Below are positions 19,090-27,419 of a stretch of 64,000 bases of DNA, in pieces; position 1 is the first letter of the stretch; the number at the start of each line of letters is the position of its first letter. The position numbers were made by a program, and so were the translations under genes. The notes under the pieces were generated by a model. It worked only from the letters and a program-made list of their open reading frames with translations, searched no databases and was not told the origin of the DNA. This DNA is from Hymenobacter piscis (GTDB taxonomy: Bacteria; Bacteroidota; Bacteroidia; Cytophagales; Hymenobacteraceae), in the NCBI RefSeq assembly GCF_018760735.1, contig NZ_JAHHZN010000008.1, positions 156,448 to 220,447 of the forward strand, read 5' to 3'.

Positions 19090-20172
19090 GTGGAACCCAC
19101 CGCCGAAACCCGCAAAATCATTCACCTCGACATGGACGCGTTCTACGCCTCCGTGGAGCAGCGCGACCAGCCGGAGCTGCGCGGGCGGCCCGTGGCCGTG
19201 GGCGGAGCCCGGGCCCGGGGCGTGGTGGCGGCGGCCAGCTACGAGGCCCGCCGGTTCGGGGTGCGCTCGGCCATGCCCGCCGCCACGGCCCTGCGCAAGT
19301 GCCCGGAGCTGGTGTTCGTGAAGCCCCGCTTCGAGGTGTACAAGGAAGTTTCGCGGCAGATCCGGGCCATCTTCGCCGAGTACACGCCGCTTATCGAGCC
19401 GCTTTCCCTGGATGAGGCCTACCTCGACGTGACCGAAAACCTCAAGGGGCTGCCCCTGGCCAGCGAGGTAGCCCGCCACATCCGGGCCGAGATTCTGCGC
19501 CAGACCCAGCTCACGGCCTCGGCCGGCATCAGCTACAATAAGTTTCTGGCCAAGCTGGCCTCCGATTACCGCAAACCCAACGGCCAGTTCGTGATCCGGC
19601 CCGAGCAGGGGCTGGCCTTCGTGGAGAAGCTGCGGGTGGGCGAGTTTCACGGCATCGGGCCGGCCACCGCGGCCCGGCTCAACCAGCTCGGCATCTTCTC
19701 GGGCCTCGATTTACGGCAGCAGTCGGAAACGTTTCTGCGCCAGCACTTCGGCAAGGCCGGCGGCTACTACTACCTTATCGCCCGGGCCCAGGACCCGCGG
19801 CCCGTGCGGCCCGACCGGGTGCGCAAGTCCATCGGCTCGGAAACCACCTTCGAGCACGACCTGACCAGCTACGACGACCTTTGGGCCCGCCTGCTGCCCT
19901 GCCTCACTGCCACCTGGGAGCAGGCCCAGCGCCTGGGCCTGCGCGGCCGCACGCTCACGCTCAAAATCAAGTACGCCGACTTCCAGCAAATCACCCGCAG
20001 CCGCACCCTTTTCGCCCCCCTGCCCCACCGCGACCAGGCCGAGCGCCTCGCCCAGGAACTGCTCCGGGCTCAGCTGCCGCTTCCCCGGGGCGTGCGCCTG
20101 CTCGGCCTCACCCTCTCCAACCTTGAAAGCCAGGAAGACCTGGTCGGCCAGCAGCTGGGCCTGGCGTTGTGA
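19090..20172 (+). CDS. dinB: DNA polymerase IV (Y family)
   Basis: 360 residues if the GTG at 19090 is the start (a TTG at 19084 is possible; no ATG fits before the conserved HLDMDAFYASVEQRD). Catalytic acids are in DMDAFYASVE and SLDEAYLDVTEN. Palm/fingers, the helix-hairpin-helix region (LRVGEFHGIGPATAARLNQ) and the little-finger domain (KSIGSETTFEHDL) are all complete. It copies damaged DNA with low fidelity. A putative beta-clamp motif at the very C-terminus is not obvious. AAATTTGG just upstream of the start is a possible -7 box. Confidence 0.94.
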   Translation: MEPTAETRKIIHLDMDAFYASVEQRDQPELRGRPVAVGGARARGVVAAASYEARRFGVRSAMPAATALRKCPELVFVKPRFEVYKEVSRQIRAIFAEYTPLIEPLSLDEAYLDVTENLKGLPLASEVARHIRAEILRQTQLTASAGISYNKFLAKLASDYRKPNGQFVIRPEQGLAFVEKLRVGEFHGIGPATAARLNQLGIFSGLDLRQQSETFLRQHFGKAGGYYYLIARAQDPRPVRPDRVRKSIGSETTFEHDLTSYDDLWARLLPCLTATWEQAQRLGLRGRTLTLKIKYADFQQITRSRTLFAPLPHRDQAERLAQELLRAQLPLPRGVRLLGLTLSNLESQEDLVGQQLGLAL

Positions 20173-20361
20173 GTTGTTGGTTGTCAGTTGTCAGTTGTCA
20201 GTTGTCAGTTGTCAGAAAGAACGGTCATCCTGAGCGGAGCGAAGGATCTTCTCACATTAAAACGATTCGTTTGTGCGATGGTCGTTCCAGCGTGACAAGG
20301 TCCTTCGCTTCGCTCAGGATGACCGTTCTTTCTGACAACCAACAACTGACAACCAGCAACT
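20170..20361. repeat. Nested family A repeat with GTTGTCA outer words
   Basis: The left outer arm has five TTGTCAG-type words; the right outer arm mirrors them (CTGACAACCAACAACTGAC). The core arms are AACGGTCATCCTGAGCGGAG and CGCTCAGGATGACCGTT. It begins on the dinB stop codon (20170-20172) and ends at the argF' stop region, filling the gap between convergent genes. Confidence 0.9.
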
Positions 20362-21306
20362 CTACTTCAGCAACTCGTGCAGGACGGTTTGCATGGAGAA
20401 AGTGCGGTTGCCGGCTTCCTGAATGATGAGGGAATTGGGCGAGTCGAGCACGGCGTCAGAGACTTCCACGTTGCGGCGCACGGGCAGGCAGTGCAGGAAC
20501 CGGGCGTTGTCGGTGAGGGCCATGTGTTCGGGCGTGAGCATCCAGGAACGGTCGGTGCTCAGCACCTGGCCGTAGTCGTAGTAGCTGCTCCAGTTCTTGG
20601 CCTGCACGTAGTCGGCGCCCTCGAGGGCCTTCTGCTGGTCGTACTCGATGCGGGCGCCGCGGGTGAAGATGGGGTCCAGCTCGTAGCCTTCGGGGTGAGT
20701 AATGACGAAGTCCACCCAGTCGATATCGGTGAACCAGTCGCAGAACGAGTTGGGCACGCACTGGGGCAACGCGCGCACGTGCGGGGCCCAGGTGAGCACC
20801 ACTTTCACGCGCTCCTTCTGCTTGGTTTCGGCCACCGTAATCAGGTCGGCGAAGCTTTGCAGCGGGTGGCGGGTGGCGCTTTCCAGGCTGATGACGGGCA
20901 CGGTGGCGTACTGCATGATTTTGTTGAATACTTCCTCACTGTAGTCGGCCTCGCGGTCCTTGAGCGTGGGGAAGGTGCGCACGCCCAGCACGTCGCAGTA
21001 CTGGCTCATCACGGCAATGGCGTCTTTGATGTGCTCCTGGGTCGAGCCGTTCATCACCGCGCCGTCGTTCATTTCCAGGGTCCAGGAGTCGGCGCCGGCG
21101 TTGAGCACCCAGGCTTGCGCGCCCAGGTTGTAGGCCGCCTTCACCGAGCTGAGCCGGGTGCGCAGGCTGGGGTTGAAGAAAATCAGCCCGACAGTTTTGT
21201 TGCGCCCGACGTGCTGGTAGCCGAAGGGGTTGGCCTTGATTTCCAGGGCTTGCTGCAACAGGGCGTTATGGTCGCCCGCATCGGCGAAGGACGTGAAGTT
21301 TTTCAT
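20362..21306 (-). CDS. argF': N-acyl-L-ornithine carbamoyltransferase (ArgF' type)
   Basis: 314 residues. It transfers carbamoyl from carbamoyl phosphate to N-acetyl- or N-succinyl-ornithine in the Bacteroidota arginine route. Seen: the phosphate-binding FFNPSLRTRLS near residue 43, ATRHPLQSFADL, VLTWAPHVRALPQ, and LHCLPVRRN near the C-terminus. By recollection of the Bacteroides fragilis enzyme, the residue known to decide acetyl (Glu) versus succinyl (Pro) specificity aligns with Gln90 here, so the acyl group is uncertain. CarAB, which makes its substrate, is encoded just upstream. Confidence 0.93.
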   Translation of the reverse strand: MKNFTSFADAGDHNALLQQALEIKANPFGYQHVGRNKTVGLIFFNPSLRTRLSSVKAAYNLGAQAWVLNAGADSWTLEMNDGAVMNGSTQEHIKDAIAVMSQYCDVLGVRTFPTLKDREADYSEEVFNKIMQYATVPVISLESATRHPLQSFADLITVAETKQKERVKVVLTWAPHVRALPQCVPNSFCDWFTDIDWVDFVITHPEGYELDPIFTRGARIEYDQQKALEGADYVQAKNWSSYYDYGQVLSTDRSWMLTPEHMALTDNARFLHCLPVRRNVEVSDAVLDSPNSLIIQEAGNRTFSMQTVLHELLK

Positions 21307-21360
21307 GGGATTTTCTACGGGGTTTCAGAACGGCAGACGAAAGGGGCGGTCTGTCGTTTG

Positions 21361-21403
21361 GTCGTCATGCTGAGCTTGTCGAAGCATCTCTACCGCTTCG
21401 TTG
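21361..21403 (+). repeat. Family A single arm, left border of a gene cassette
   Basis: GTCGTCATGCTGAGCTTGTC then GAAGCATCTCTACCGCTTCG. This arm is repeated in inverted orientation at 22322-22364 with about two mismatches in 43 bases. Confidence 0.85.
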
Positions 21404-21417
21404 ATTTAATATGGTGC

Positions 21418-21786
21418 TTAGTGCTGGCCTAGATGCTTAGCGTACTCGTTTTGTATCATCCCACCTGTGACAAACTTATCTATAGCAGCTCCATAGGCTT
21501 CAACAGCAAAAGCAAGGGCTTCCTCCACTGAGTCAAACTCATGAGTGACGCCATAAGGAGCATCCTCCGGGTCGAGCACAGAAAACTCATGTACGTCATG
21601 AAAGTCTTCGTCCCCTTCATCGAACGATTCAAAGTAGGTGACGATAAACTGGTTTTTATTCTTGCTGAGGACCATCCACCTTATGAAGGTATATTCCGCC
21701 TCCTGCTCGTGGGAAAGCCACTGCTCTACCTCTTTTCCTAGATGTAGACGTGCTGTTAACTCCGATGCTGCGAGATAGTGAGACAT
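21418..21786 (-). CDS. Hypothetical acidic protein in repeat-bounded cassette
   Basis: 122 residues from the ATG at 21786. The longer frame reads back through the family A repeat, so the shorter start is used. Very acidic (TYFESFDEGDEDFHDVHEF) with no signal or membrane segment. GC is only about 45% in the lines I counted, far below the flanking arg and car genes. It lies with the GIY-YIG gene between inverted repeat arms. No family recognised; immunity or accessory proteins often look like this, but that is only a suggestion. Confidence 0.7.
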   Translation of the reverse strand: MSHYLAASELTARLHLGKEVEQWLSHEQEAEYTFIRWMVLSKNKNQFIVTYFESFDEGDEDFHDVHEFSVLDPEDAPYGVTHEFDSVEEALAFAVEAYGAAIDKFVTGGMIQNEYAKHLGQH

Positions 21787-21817
21787 AGCCACGGTTGGAA
21801 CAAGACTTACAAATACA

Positions 21818-21862
21818 AGAACGTCATGCTGAGCTTGCCGAAGCATCTCTACCGCTTCGTTG
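21818..21862 (+). repeat. Family A single arm between the two cassette genes
   Basis: AGAACGTCATGCTGAGCTTG then CCGAAGCATCTCTACCGCTT; same orientation as the arm at 21361. It ends four bases before the stop of the GIY-YIG gene. Confidence 0.85.
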
Positions 21863-21865
21863 AAC

Positions 21866-22156
21866 TTATCCTGCCCACGTCTGCAAATCAATAGCCTGCC
21901 ACGTCGGATTAAAAGCCGCAATCAGTGCGTCTTTCTTCTGCCGCGTCCAGCCTTTCAGCTGCTTTTCCCGTGCAATGGCCTGCGTGGCATCCGGGCACTG
22001 CTCGAAGTACACCAGCAAATCCGCTTGATAGCGGCCGGTGAACTTGCCCGCGTCGCCGCGGACCTGACTGTGCTCGTATAGGCGGCGGGCCAGGTCGTTG
22101 GTGACGCCGATGTAGAGCACGGTTTGGGTCGGGTTGGTCAGAATGTAGACATACAT
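21866..22156 (-). CDS. Small GIY-YIG nuclease domain protein
   Basis: 96 residues, the whole protein being one GIY-YIG domain. MYVYILTNPTQTVLYIGVTN holds the YVY...YIG core, then a conserved Arg in DLARRLYEH and Glu in IAREKQLKGWTR. Stand-alone proteins of this size (UPF0213/UvrC-N type) are common and often multicopy in Bacteroidota; few have known roles. It lies between family A repeat arms in a lower-GC segment, so a link between nuclease and repeats is tempting but unproven. Confidence 0.9.
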   Translation of the reverse strand: MYVYILTNPTQTVLYIGVTNDLARRLYEHSQVRGDAGKFTGRYQADLLVYFEQCPDATQAIAREKQLKGWTRQKKDALIAAFNPTWQAIDLQTWAG

Positions 22157-22189
22157 GCGGCTACATTACGCAGAACCGCCGAAAAATTA

Positions 22190-22292
22190 GAACGTCATGC
22201 TGAGCGAAGCCGAAGTATCCCTCCAGGGGGCGTCCTCACGAGAGGAGTTACTATCAGGAGAGATACTGTGGCTTCGCTCAGCATGACGTTCT
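22190..22292. repeat. Family A hairpin pair
   Basis: Left AGAACGTCATGCTGAGCGAA and right TTCGCTCAGCATGACGTTCT enclose a 40-base loop. It lies upstream of the GIY-YIG start codon and downstream of carB. Confidence 0.85.
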
Positions 22293-22321
22293 GGCTTTAT
22301 TCGGTCAGTGCTGATGCTGGG

Positions 22322-22364
22322 CAACGAAGCGGTAGAGATGCTTCGACAGGCTCAGCATGACGTC
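22322..22364 (-). repeat. Family A single arm, right border of the gene cassette
   Basis: CAACGAAGCGGTAGAGATGC then TTCGACAGGCTCAGCATGAC, the inverted partner of 21361-21403. It lies 26 bases beyond the carB stop. Confidence 0.85.
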
Positions 22365-22390
22365 CCTTTCTGTTTATTCAGCCGACCAGC

Positions 22391-25300
22391 TTACATGGCC
22401 TTAAATTCCTTCCAGCTCTTGATGCTCAGATCCTCGAGCTTCAGGGTGGTGAAGGCGTGAATGAAGGCTTTGGCCAGGCGGGCGTTGGTGATGAGCGGGA
22501 TGTTGAAGTCCACGGCCGTGCGGCGGATTTTATAGTCGTTGTCCAGCTCGCCCTTGGTCGTGTTCTTGGGGATGTTGATGACCAGGTCGATTTTTCGCTC
22601 GCGCAGGTAGGTCAGGGCGTTGGGCTCCTGTAGCTCATCGGGCCAGTAGACCAGGGTGCTGGGCACCCCGTTTTCGGCGTAGAAGCTGTGCGTGCCGTGG
22701 GTGGCGTAGAGCGTGTAGCCCTTCTGCACCAGCACCTGCGCCGATTCCAGCAGGGCCACTTTGGACGTCAGCGGGCCGCTGGAAATCAGCACCGTTTTCT
22801 CCGGAATGCGGTAGCCCACGCTCAGCAGCGACTTGAGCAGGGCTTCCTCGGCCGTGTCGCCCAGGCAGCCTACTTCGCCGGTACTGGTCATGTCCACGCG
22901 CAGCACCGGGTCGGCGCCCTGCAGGCGGGTGAAGGAGAACTGCGAGGCCTTCACGCCCACGAAGGGCAGATCGTACACCAGCTCGCTCGCGTCGCGCTCC
23001 ACGTGCTGGCCCAGCAGCACCTTGGTGGCCTTCTTGATCAGGTTGTGGCCCGAAACCTTGCTCACGAACGGGAAAGAGCGCGAGGCGCGCAGGTTGCACT
23101 CAATCACGCGGATTTCGCGGTTTTTCTCCAGGAACTGGATGTTGAACGGCCCGCTGATCTGGAAGCGCCGGGCAATCTTCTCGGCAATGACCTTGAGCTT
23201 GCGCACCGTGCCCACGTACACGCGCTGGGGCGGGTAGTACATGGTGGCGTCGCCGGAGTGTACGCCGGCAAACTCCACGTGCTCGGAAATGGCGTAGCTC
23301 ACGATTTCGCCCTGGTCGGCCACCGCGTCCAGCTCGATTTCCTTGGCATCCTGGATGAACTGCGACACCACCACCGGGTACTCGGCACTCACGTCCACGG
23401 CCAGCTTCAGGTACTCCTCCAGCTCCGGCACGTTGGACACCACGTTCATGGCCGCGCCCGACAGCACGTAGCTCGGCCGGATCAGCACCGGGAAGCCCAC
23501 TTCCTTCACGAAGCCGTAAATGGCCTCCATGGTGGTCAGCTCGCTCCAGCGCGGTTGGGCAATGCCCAGCTCGTCCAGGATGCTGCTGAACTTGTGGCGG
23601 TTTTCGGCCTCGTCGATGCGGGCGGCGGCGGTGCCCAGGATGGGCGCGCCGGCCGCTTCGAGGCGGGTGGCAATGTTGTTGGGAATCTGGCCGCCGGTGC
23701 TCAGAATCACGCCCTGGGGCGTCTCGAAGTCCAGAATATCCATCACCCGCTCGTAGCTCAATTCCTCGAAGTAGAGGCGGTCCGACACGTCATAGTCGGT
23801 GCTCACGGTTTCGGGGTTGTAGTTGATGATGATGGACTTGTAGCCTTCCTCGTTCACCGTCTGGGCCGCGTTTACCCCGCACCAGTCAAACTCCACCGAC
23901 GAGCCGATGCGGTACACGCCCGAGCCCAGCACCACCACCGATTTATCGGTTTCTGGTTCCAGGTCGTTTTCGGTGCCGTGGTAGGTGAGGTAGAGGTAGT
24001 TGGTCTGGGCCGGGAATTCGGCCGCCAGCGTGTCGATTTGCTTCACCACGGGCACCACGCCCAGGGCCTTGCGGCGGGCGCGCACCAGCATTTCGTTGGC
24101 CTTCACCTCGGCCGAACCGAGAAGCTGCACGGCCAGCTGCTGGTCCGAAAAGCCCATTTTCTTGGCCTGGCGCAGCAGGTCGGTTTCCAGGGCGTCGAGG
24201 CCGCCCTGCCGGCGCTTTTCGGCCAGCTGCTGGCCCAGTTGGTAGATGCCGTAGAGGCGCTGCAAAAACCACCGGTCGATGCGCGTGAGCTCGTACACGC
24301 GCTCCACGTCGTAGCCAGCCTGGAAGGCCTCGTTGATGGCGAAGATGCGCTCCTCGTTGGGCTCGCTCAGCAGCGTGTCGAGCTTGGTCAGGTCGATGGG
24401 CTCGGGCTTGTTGGCCACGAAGCCGCGCCGGCCGGTGTCGAGCATGCGCAGGCCCTTCTGCACGGCTTCCTCGAAGGTTTTGCCGATGGCCATCACCTCG
24501 CCCACACTCTTCATGGCCGAGCCAATCTCGCGCTGCACGCCCGAAAACTTACCCAAATCCCAGCGCGGCAGCTTCACCACCAGGTAGTCGAGCGAGGGCT
24601 CGAAGAAGGCCGAAGTGGTCTGCGTGACGCTGTTCTTGAGCTCGGCCAAAGAGTAGCCCAAGCTCAGCTTGGCGGCCACGAAGGCCAGCGGGTAGCCCGT
24701 GGCCTTGGACGCCAAGGCCGAGGAGCGCGAGAGGCGCGCATTCACCTCAATCACGCGGTATTCCTCCGAGTGCGGGTCGAGGGCGTACTGAATGTTGCAC
24801 TCGCCCACGATGCCCAGGTGGCGGATGGTCTGGATGCCGATGCTGCGCAGCTTGTGGTACTCGCGGTTGCTGAGCGTCTGCGACGGGGCCACCACGATAC
24901 TCTCCCCGGTATGGATGCCGATGGGGTCGAAGTTTTCCATGTTGCAGACGGTGATGCAGTTGTCAAACGCATCCCGCACCACCTCGTACTCCACTTCTTT
25001 CCAGCCCTTCAAGGACTCTTCCACCAGAATTTGGTCGGACGTCGAGAAGGCCTTCTGGGCCAGGGTGCGCAGCTCATCCATGTTGTTGGCGAAACCGCTG
25101 CCCAAACCGCCCAGGGCAAAGGCGGCGCGCACGATGATGGGGAAGCCAATGCGCTCGGCCGCGGCCAGGGCGCCTTCCATCGTGGTTACGGCTTCGCTGC
25201 GGGCCGTGAGCACGCCGATCTGGTCGAGCTTTTCCTTGAAGATGTCGCGGTCCTCGGTGTCGATGATGCTTTGCACGGGCGTGCCGAGCACGCGCACGTT

Positions 25301-25624
25301 GTACTTCTCAAACACGCCGCCGCGGTACAGGGCCACGGCGCAGTTCAGGGCCGTCTGGCCGCCGAAAGCCACCAGAATGCCGTCGGGCTGCTCCTTCTTG
25401 ATGACCTCCTCCACGAAGTAGGGCGTCACGGGCAGGAAGTACACGTCGTCGGCAATGTCGTCCGACGTCTGCACGGTGGCAATGTTGGGGTTGATGAGGA
25501 TGGTGCGGATGCCTTCCTCCTTCAGCGCCTTGAGGGCCTGCGAGCCGGAATAATCGAACTCCCCGGCCTCGCCAATTTTGAGGGCGCCGGAACCAAGGAT
25601 GAGGACTTTGTTGGGTTTGTTCAT
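22391..25624 (-). CDS. carB: Carbamoyl phosphate synthetase large subunit
   Basis: 1077 residues, full length. It makes carbamoyl phosphate from bicarbonate, ammonia (from CarA) and two ATP. Two homologous ATP-grasp halves are visible: KVLILGSGALKIGEAGEFDY at the start and SVVVLGSGVYRIGSSVEFDW in the middle. VIEVNARLSRSSALASKATG and VIECNLRASRSFPFVSKVSG are the paired catalytic segments. The C-terminal 150 residues (KVALLESAQVLVQKGYTLYATHGT) are the allosteric MGS-like domain. The 979-codon frame on the opposite strand is a shadow. Confidence 0.98.
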   Translation of the reverse strand: MNKPNKVLILGSGALKIGEAGEFDYSGSQALKALKEEGIRTILINPNIATVQTSDDIADDVYFLPVTPYFVEEVIKKEQPDGILVAFGGQTALNCAVALYRGGVFEKYNVRVLGTPVQSIIDTEDRDIFKEKLDQIGVLTARSEAVTTMEGALAAAERIGFPIIVRAAFALGGLGSGFANNMDELRTLAQKAFSTSDQILVEESLKGWKEVEYEVVRDAFDNCITVCNMENFDPIGIHTGESIVVAPSQTLSNREYHKLRSIGIQTIRHLGIVGECNIQYALDPHSEEYRVIEVNARLSRSSALASKATGYPLAFVAAKLSLGYSLAELKNSVTQTTSAFFEPSLDYLVVKLPRWDLGKFSGVQREIGSAMKSVGEVMAIGKTFEEAVQKGLRMLDTGRRGFVANKPEPIDLTKLDTLLSEPNEERIFAINEAFQAGYDVERVYELTRIDRWFLQRLYGIYQLGQQLAEKRRQGGLDALETDLLRQAKKMGFSDQQLAVQLLGSAEVKANEMLVRARRKALGVVPVVKQIDTLAAEFPAQTNYLYLTYHGTENDLEPETDKSVVVLGSGVYRIGSSVEFDWCGVNAAQTVNEEGYKSIIINYNPETVSTDYDVSDRLYFEELSYERVMDILDFETPQGVILSTGGQIPNNIATRLEAAGAPILGTAAARIDEAENRHKFSSILDELGIAQPRWSELTTMEAIYGFVKEVGFPVLIRPSYVLSGAAMNVVSNVPELEEYLKLAVDVSAEYPVVVSQFIQDAKEIELDAVADQGEIVSYAISEHVEFAGVHSGDATMYYPPQRVYVGTVRKLKVIAEKIARRFQISGPFNIQFLEKNREIRVIECNLRASRSFPFVSKVSGHNLIKKATKVLLGQHVERDASELVYDLPFVGVKASQFSFTRLQGADPVLRVDMTSTGEVGCLGDTAEEALLKSLLSVGYRIPEKTVLISSGPLTSKVALLESAQVLVQKGYTLYATHGTHSFYAENGVPSTLVYWPDELQEPNALTYLRERKIDLVINIPKNTTKGELDNDYKIRRTAVDFNIPLITNARLAKAFIHAFTTLKLEDLSIKSWKEFKAM

Positions 25625-25715
25625 TAGGTCGTGAGGGTTGGGTAACAGACTGCGCGGGAGCAGCCGTGTTCAAAGGCAATGGCGCGAAACCGGCCGCAAC
25701 CGGGGCGCAACAGAT

Positions 25716-26084
25716 TTAGCGGGAGTACACCGTGTCGCTCTTGGTGACGTCCCAGGTACCCGAGGGCTGGCGCTGCATGCTGGTTCGAATGGTGGCGGTG
25801 GCTTTTTCACCTTTCAGCACGAGGTGGAACGTGAGGGAATCCTGCTGGGGACCTGGCTTCCCGGCCTTGAGTTTACGGGAGACGATTTTGCCGGTGTGGT
25901 TCAGGATGCGGGGCGAAACCGGCCCCCAGTCGGCGGCCGAAAGCACCGCTCCTGCCTTCTTACCCAGTGCCAGCCGCATGACGTCCTCCCCCGTCAGCTG
26001 CTTGCTGCCGTAGTATAGTCCGAATGCCACCAGTCCCATCAGCAGGTATGCCCAGGAAGGAATGCCGGAGTTTTTCTCTTTCAT
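25716..26084 (-). CDS. Single-pass membrane protein of unknown function between carA and carB
   Basis: 122 residues. A short N-terminal tail, one helix (WAYLLMGLVAFGLYYGSKQL, residues 11-30) and a soluble beta-rich domain (SLTFHLVLKGEKATATIRTSM). The layout recalls Coa1-like small membrane proteins but I cannot assign a family. It sits between carA and carB on the same strand with 71- and 91-base gaps. A helper role in carbamoyl phosphate synthesis is not implied by the sequence. Confidence 0.72.
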   Translation of the reverse strand: MKEKNSGIPSWAYLLMGLVAFGLYYGSKQLTGEDVMRLALGKKAGAVLSAADWGPVSPRILNHTGKIVSRKLKAGKPGPQQDSLTFHLVLKGEKATATIRTSMQRQPSGTWDVTKSDTVYSR

Positions 26085-26155
26085 GCGCTTAACGGAACAG
26101 CAAAAACAAAACGCAGTACAGAAAGCAAGTCAACCGAAACCACCACGCCCGACCG

Positions 26156-27235
26156 TTACCGGCCGGCTTTGTAGGCCGCTACCGCTTTCAAAAAGTCATC
26201 AAACAGAAACTCCGTATCCTGGGGGCCGCCGGCGGCTTCGGGGTGGAACTGGGTAGAGAAGAACGGCTTGGACGCGTGCTTGATGCCTTCGCAGGTACCG
26301 TCGTTGAGGTTCTCGAACAGCATGTCCCATTCGGCGGGCAGGGTGGCGGTATCCACCGCGAAGCCGTGGTTTTGGCTGGTGATGTAGCAGCGCTGGGTGC
26401 CGGTGAGCTTTACGGGCTGGTTGTGGCTGCGGTGGCCGTATTTCAGCTTGAACGTGTCGCCGCCGGCGGCGAGGCCCATGAGCTGGGAGCCCAGGCAGAT
26501 GCCGAAGATGGGCTTGTCCTGTTGCAGGGCTTTCTGGAGGTTCTGGATGGTAGCCTCGCACATTTTCGGGTCGCCGGGGCCGTTGCTCAGAAACAGGCCG
26601 TCGTAATCCAGGGTCGTGAAATCGTAGTCCCAGGGCACCCGAATCAGCTCCACGTCGCGCTCCAGGAAGCAGCGGATGATATTGGTTTTGGTGCCGCAGT
26701 CTACCAGCACGATTTTGTGCTGGCCTGTGCCGTAGTGCTGCACGCCCTGGGGGCTCACCTGGGCCACCAGGTTTTCCAGGTTGGGGTCGTGCAGGGGCAC
26801 GTCCTGCTCGGCCACAATCTTGCCGAGCATGGCGCCCTTCTCGCGCAGCTTCTTGGTGAGCATGCGGGTATCGACGCCGAAGATGCCGGGGATGTTGTAT
26901 TCCGCCAGCCAGTCGCCCAGGCTCTTGGCAGCGTTCCAGTGGCTGTGCTCCTCGGAGTAGTAGTTGACCACCAGCCCGGCAATGTGAATCTTGTCGGACT
27001 CGAAAATCTTGGAAATCGACTCGTACAGCTCCTCACCGGGCACGCCGTAGTTGCCCACCATGGGGTAGGTGAGCACCAGAATCTGGCCGGCGAAGGACGG
27101 ATCGGTGAGGTTTTCGGGGTAGCCGGTCATGGCCGTGCTGAATACCACTTCGCCCGCGGCGGAGGTGAAGGCGCCGAACGACTGGCCCTCGATTTCGGTA
27201 CCGTCTTCGAGAACAAGTTTTACTGTTTGATTCAT
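26156..27235 (-). CDS. carA: Carbamoyl phosphate synthetase small subunit
   Basis: 359 residues. The glutaminase subunit that feeds ammonia to CarB. N-terminal domain with LEDGTEIEGQSFG and VVFSTAMTGYPENLTDPS; class I glutamine amidotransferase domain with the catalytic Cys in PIFGICLGSQLMGLA (near residue 245) and the His-Glu pair in FFSTQFHPEAAGGP. Transcribed toward carB with one small membrane protein gene between. A family B repeat starts 8 bases upstream of the start codon. Confidence 0.97.
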   Translation of the reverse strand: MNQTVKLVLEDGTEIEGQSFGAFTSAAGEVVFSTAMTGYPENLTDPSFAGQILVLTYPMVGNYGVPGEELYESISKIFESDKIHIAGLVVNYYSEEHSHWNAAKSLGDWLAEYNIPGIFGVDTRMLTKKLREKGAMLGKIVAEQDVPLHDPNLENLVAQVSPQGVQHYGTGQHKIVLVDCGTKTNIIRCFLERDVELIRVPWDYDFTTLDYDGLFLSNGPGDPKMCEATIQNLQKALQQDKPIFGICLGSQLMGLAAGGDTFKLKYGHRSHNQPVKLTGTQRCYITSQNHGFAVDTATLPAEWDMLFENLNDGTCEGIKHASKPFFSTQFHPEAAGGPQDTEFLFDDFLKAVAAYKAGR

Positions 27236-27243
27236 ACGATTGG

Positions 27244-27415
27244 CCTCACCCCCTAGCCCCCTCTCCTGCAGAGAGGGGGAACTAGTTTCTAGTTTGTAGG
27301 CTAGAATCTGTGACTGGTGATGAGGTGTAAAAGGGTTAGTTAGAAACTACTTTTTAAACATTAGCCCTCTCCTTTCCGGAGAGGGTGCCAAGAGGTTAGG
27401 CGACCCGCCTACACG
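27244..27415. repeat. Family B repeat (CCTCACCCCCTAGCCCCCTC) in the purK-carA gap
   Basis: The left unit 27244-27292 carries CCTCACCCCCTAGCCCCCTC, GAGAGGGGG and ACTAGTTTCTAG. The right part has TAGAAACTA, AGCCCTCTCC and GGAGAGGGTG. The same unit occurs at 35081-35191 inside the argC reading frame. Confidence 0.75.
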
Positions 27416-27419
27416 GCCT

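Noticed and set aside
22688..25627. 979-codon open frame on the plus strand opposite carB
   Set aside because: It is the mirror of a certain gene in high-GC DNA; its protein is rich in His, Gly, Ala, Val and Gln with no domain.
25716..26084. Small membrane protein as a dedicated carbamoyl phosphate synthetase subunit
   Set aside because: Position between carA and carB alone is not evidence; no known CPS has such a subunit.
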